Positions 5,070 through 6,195 of a DNA stretch of 6,195 bases are shown here, in pieces (the stretch's first letter is position 1; each line of letters starts with the position of its first letter). Where the stretch lies: the NCBI GenBank assembly GCA_945873015.1, contig CAMCBY010000265.1, positions 1 through 6,195 of the forward strand. Reading direction: 5' to 3'. The position numbers were made by a program, and so were the translations under genes. Source of the DNA: Klebsiella pneumoniae. GTDB lineage: Bacteria; Pseudomonadota; Gammaproteobacteria; Ga0077536. The notes beneath the pieces are model-generated. The model did not search any database, had not been told where the DNA came from, and worked only from the letters and a program-made list of their open reading frames with translations.

Positions 5070-6195
5070 TTCGGAGAGGAGTTATTGTCGGCTGCGCGAA
5101 GATACTTGGTCGATTCCAACTGCGCGACGTAGGTCGCGTGCGAAACGTCGTGTTTTGCGACCAGTTCATCGAGCTGGTTCAGCAGGGGCGCCGAACGTTG
5201 CCGGAAGTCTGCCATATAGCGCTTTTCGATCGGTAGGCGAGGTAAAACGACCTTGAGCGGGTCGCGGTGCATGCCGTTGATGCGGAATTCATAGTGCAGG
5301 TGCGGGCCAGTAGCCAAGCCGGTCTGACCGACATAGCCGACGATCTGGCCTTGCTTCACAAAACTGCCACGCTTGATTCCGCGAGCGAAACGAGAGAGAT
5401 GCCCATACAGAGTGCTGTACGCGTCTCCGTGCCGGATCTCAACGAGATTGCCATAACCGGCGCCGCTTCCTACCGCGAGGATTTTGCCGTCGGCCGTAGC
5501 TCGTACAGGTGTGCCGACGGGGGCAGCGTAATCGACGCCACGATGCGCTCTGATTGTATTGAGGATCGGATGTCGGCGCGCCAGCGTGAATCCAGAACTT
5601 ATGCGGGTGAATTTGACAGGCGTACGCAGAAAGGTCTTGTGCATCGCTTCGCCCTTATCCGAGTAGTAGGACGAACGACCATCCGGGCCCGTGTACAACA
5701 CGGCGCGCATCCGCTTGCCTTGATTGACGAATTCAGCGGCCAGGATGCGATCCTGCTTCACCAGTTGTTCGCCTTTGTAGACTTCTTCAAAGATGACGCT
5801 GAAGTGATCGTTAGGCTGCAGGTCCAGTGCAAAATCGACGTCCCACCCGAAGATATCGATCAATTTCATGATCACGGCGTCCGACAGCCCGACTTTCTGG
5901 CCGTCAACGAACAGGGATTGAGTGATGGTAGTCGTCGCCGCTGTGACTTTGATGTCCGGTTCTATCGAATCAACACGAGCCGCATAACCTGATTCATTGC
6001 GAACCACGCTCAGGGAATTTAACTGATCCAGTTCGAGGACCATCTCCTCTATTGACCCATCCTGAAGCCGTAAGCGCAGGGTCTGGCCCGGGCGCAATTC
6101 TTTCAACGGCGCAGTTGCCTTCCCCACAGCCATGATCTGGTGGAGATCCTTTGACGAAAGTTTCAGGCGGGAGAAGATGAGCGAGAGATTGTCGC
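5066..6195 (-). CDS. M23 family peptidoglycan metallo-endopeptidase, MepM/OapA type (5' end outside window)
   Basis: Envelope zinc peptidase predicted to cut peptide cross-links in peptidoglycan. The frame is open to the window edge: before the Met at 6131-6133 it reads DNLSLIFSRLKLSSKDLHQI, the expected OapA/LysM-like segment, so that Met is internal and the signal or anchor region is missing. About 375 residues are visible. Order (numbered from that Met): rest of the OapA-like domain (KELRPGQTLRLRL, 11-23), a linker domain to about 165, then the M23 fold with SSGFTLARRHPI (179-190), AHRGVD (196-201), GYGNLVEIRHGDAYSTLYGH (226-245) and GPHLHYEFR (276-284). Zinc ligands His197, Asp201 and His280 and catalytic His245/His278 are present, so it should be active. 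A charged helical tail (about 300-355) resembles Pseudomonas homologues. It overlaps anmK by TTGA, coupling hydrolysis with recycling. Confidence 0.95.
   Translation of the reverse strand, partial: DNLSLIFSRLKLSSKDLHQIMAVGKATAPLKELRPGQTLRLRLQDGSIEEMVLELDQLNSLSVVRNESGYAARVDSIEPDIKVTAATTTITQSLFVDGQKVGLSDAVIMKLIDIFGWDVDFALDLQPNDHFSVIFEEVYKGEQLVKQDRILAAEFVNQGKRMRAVLYTGPDGRSSYYSDKGEAMHKTFLRTPVKFTRISSGFTLARRHPILNTIRAHRGVDYAAPVGTPVRATADGKILAVGSGAGYGNLVEIRHGDAYSTLYGHLSRFARGIKRGSFVKQGQIVGYVGQTGLATGPHLHYEFRINGMHRDPLKVVLPRLPIEKRYMADFRQRSAPLLNQLDELVAKHDVSHATYVAQLESTKYLRAADNNSSPN

Noticed and set aside
5071..5088. GGAGAGGAG followed by TTG on the plus strand
   Set aside because: It looks like a strong ribosome site, but it is inside the minus-strand M23 gene and the plus-strand frame behind it has no supporting coding signal.
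5267..5992. Long plus-strand open frame of 241 codons
   Set aside because: It is entirely antisense to the M23 peptidase, whose motifs and zinc ligands are clear; the frame shows no recognisable domain.
6131..6133. Met as the true start of the M23 peptidase
   Set aside because: The frame continues upstream to the window edge with family-like sequence (DNLSLIFSRLKLS), so the gene is cut by the window.

Overview
The window carries a compact, almost fully coding stretch of an ordinary proteobacterial chromosome, most likely from a gammaproteobacterium. The evidence is the protein content (a Pseudomonas-type ThiD, a close E. coli-like ErpA, HemJ, AnmK and an OapA/MepM-type M23 peptidase), the high GC, and gene order. 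From memory, Pseudomonas has two separate loci, thiD-thiE-hemL and hemJ-argC-DUF6776-bactofilin-erpA-anmK-M23-tyrS; here they appear joined, with argC absent. The genus cannot be named from the sequence.

Layout. (1) 1-1935, minus strand: an operon-like run hemJ > thiD > thiE > hemL. The first junctions are 4-base stop/start overlaps (TTGA, then ATGA), and hemL, visible only as its first 13 codons, starts 15 bases after thiE. It pairs two haem-biosynthesis steps with two thiamine-biosynthesis steps. (2) 1936-2239: a divergent intergenic region with candidate promoters in both directions and an orphan coding-like tail. (3) 2240-3811, plus strand: a membrane-anchored coiled-coil protein (DUF6776-like), a bactofilin 11 bases downstream, then the iron-sulfur carrier gene erpA, which has its own candidate promoter embedded in inverted repeats. 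(4) 3812-3911: a convergent intergenic region with GC hairpins and a small terminator-like stem. (5) 3912-6195, minus strand: an M23 peptidoglycan peptidase (its 5' end lies outside the window) overlapping by TTGA with anmK, a muropeptide-recycling kinase.

How it fits together. Three themes are visible: cofactor synthesis (thiamine, haem, Fe-S delivery), a cell-envelope pair (bactofilin plus a coiled-coil membrane protein), and peptidoglycan turnover (an endopeptidase and anhydro-MurNAc kinase). I found no mobile element, CRISPR array, tRNA/rRNA or defence system. The most interesting signals are the repeated GGCAC/GTGCC elements around the erpA promoter, the orphan reading frame between hemJ and the DUF6776-like gene, the repeated TTG-start/TGA-stop overlaps, and a one-residue deletion in the ThiD substrate loop.
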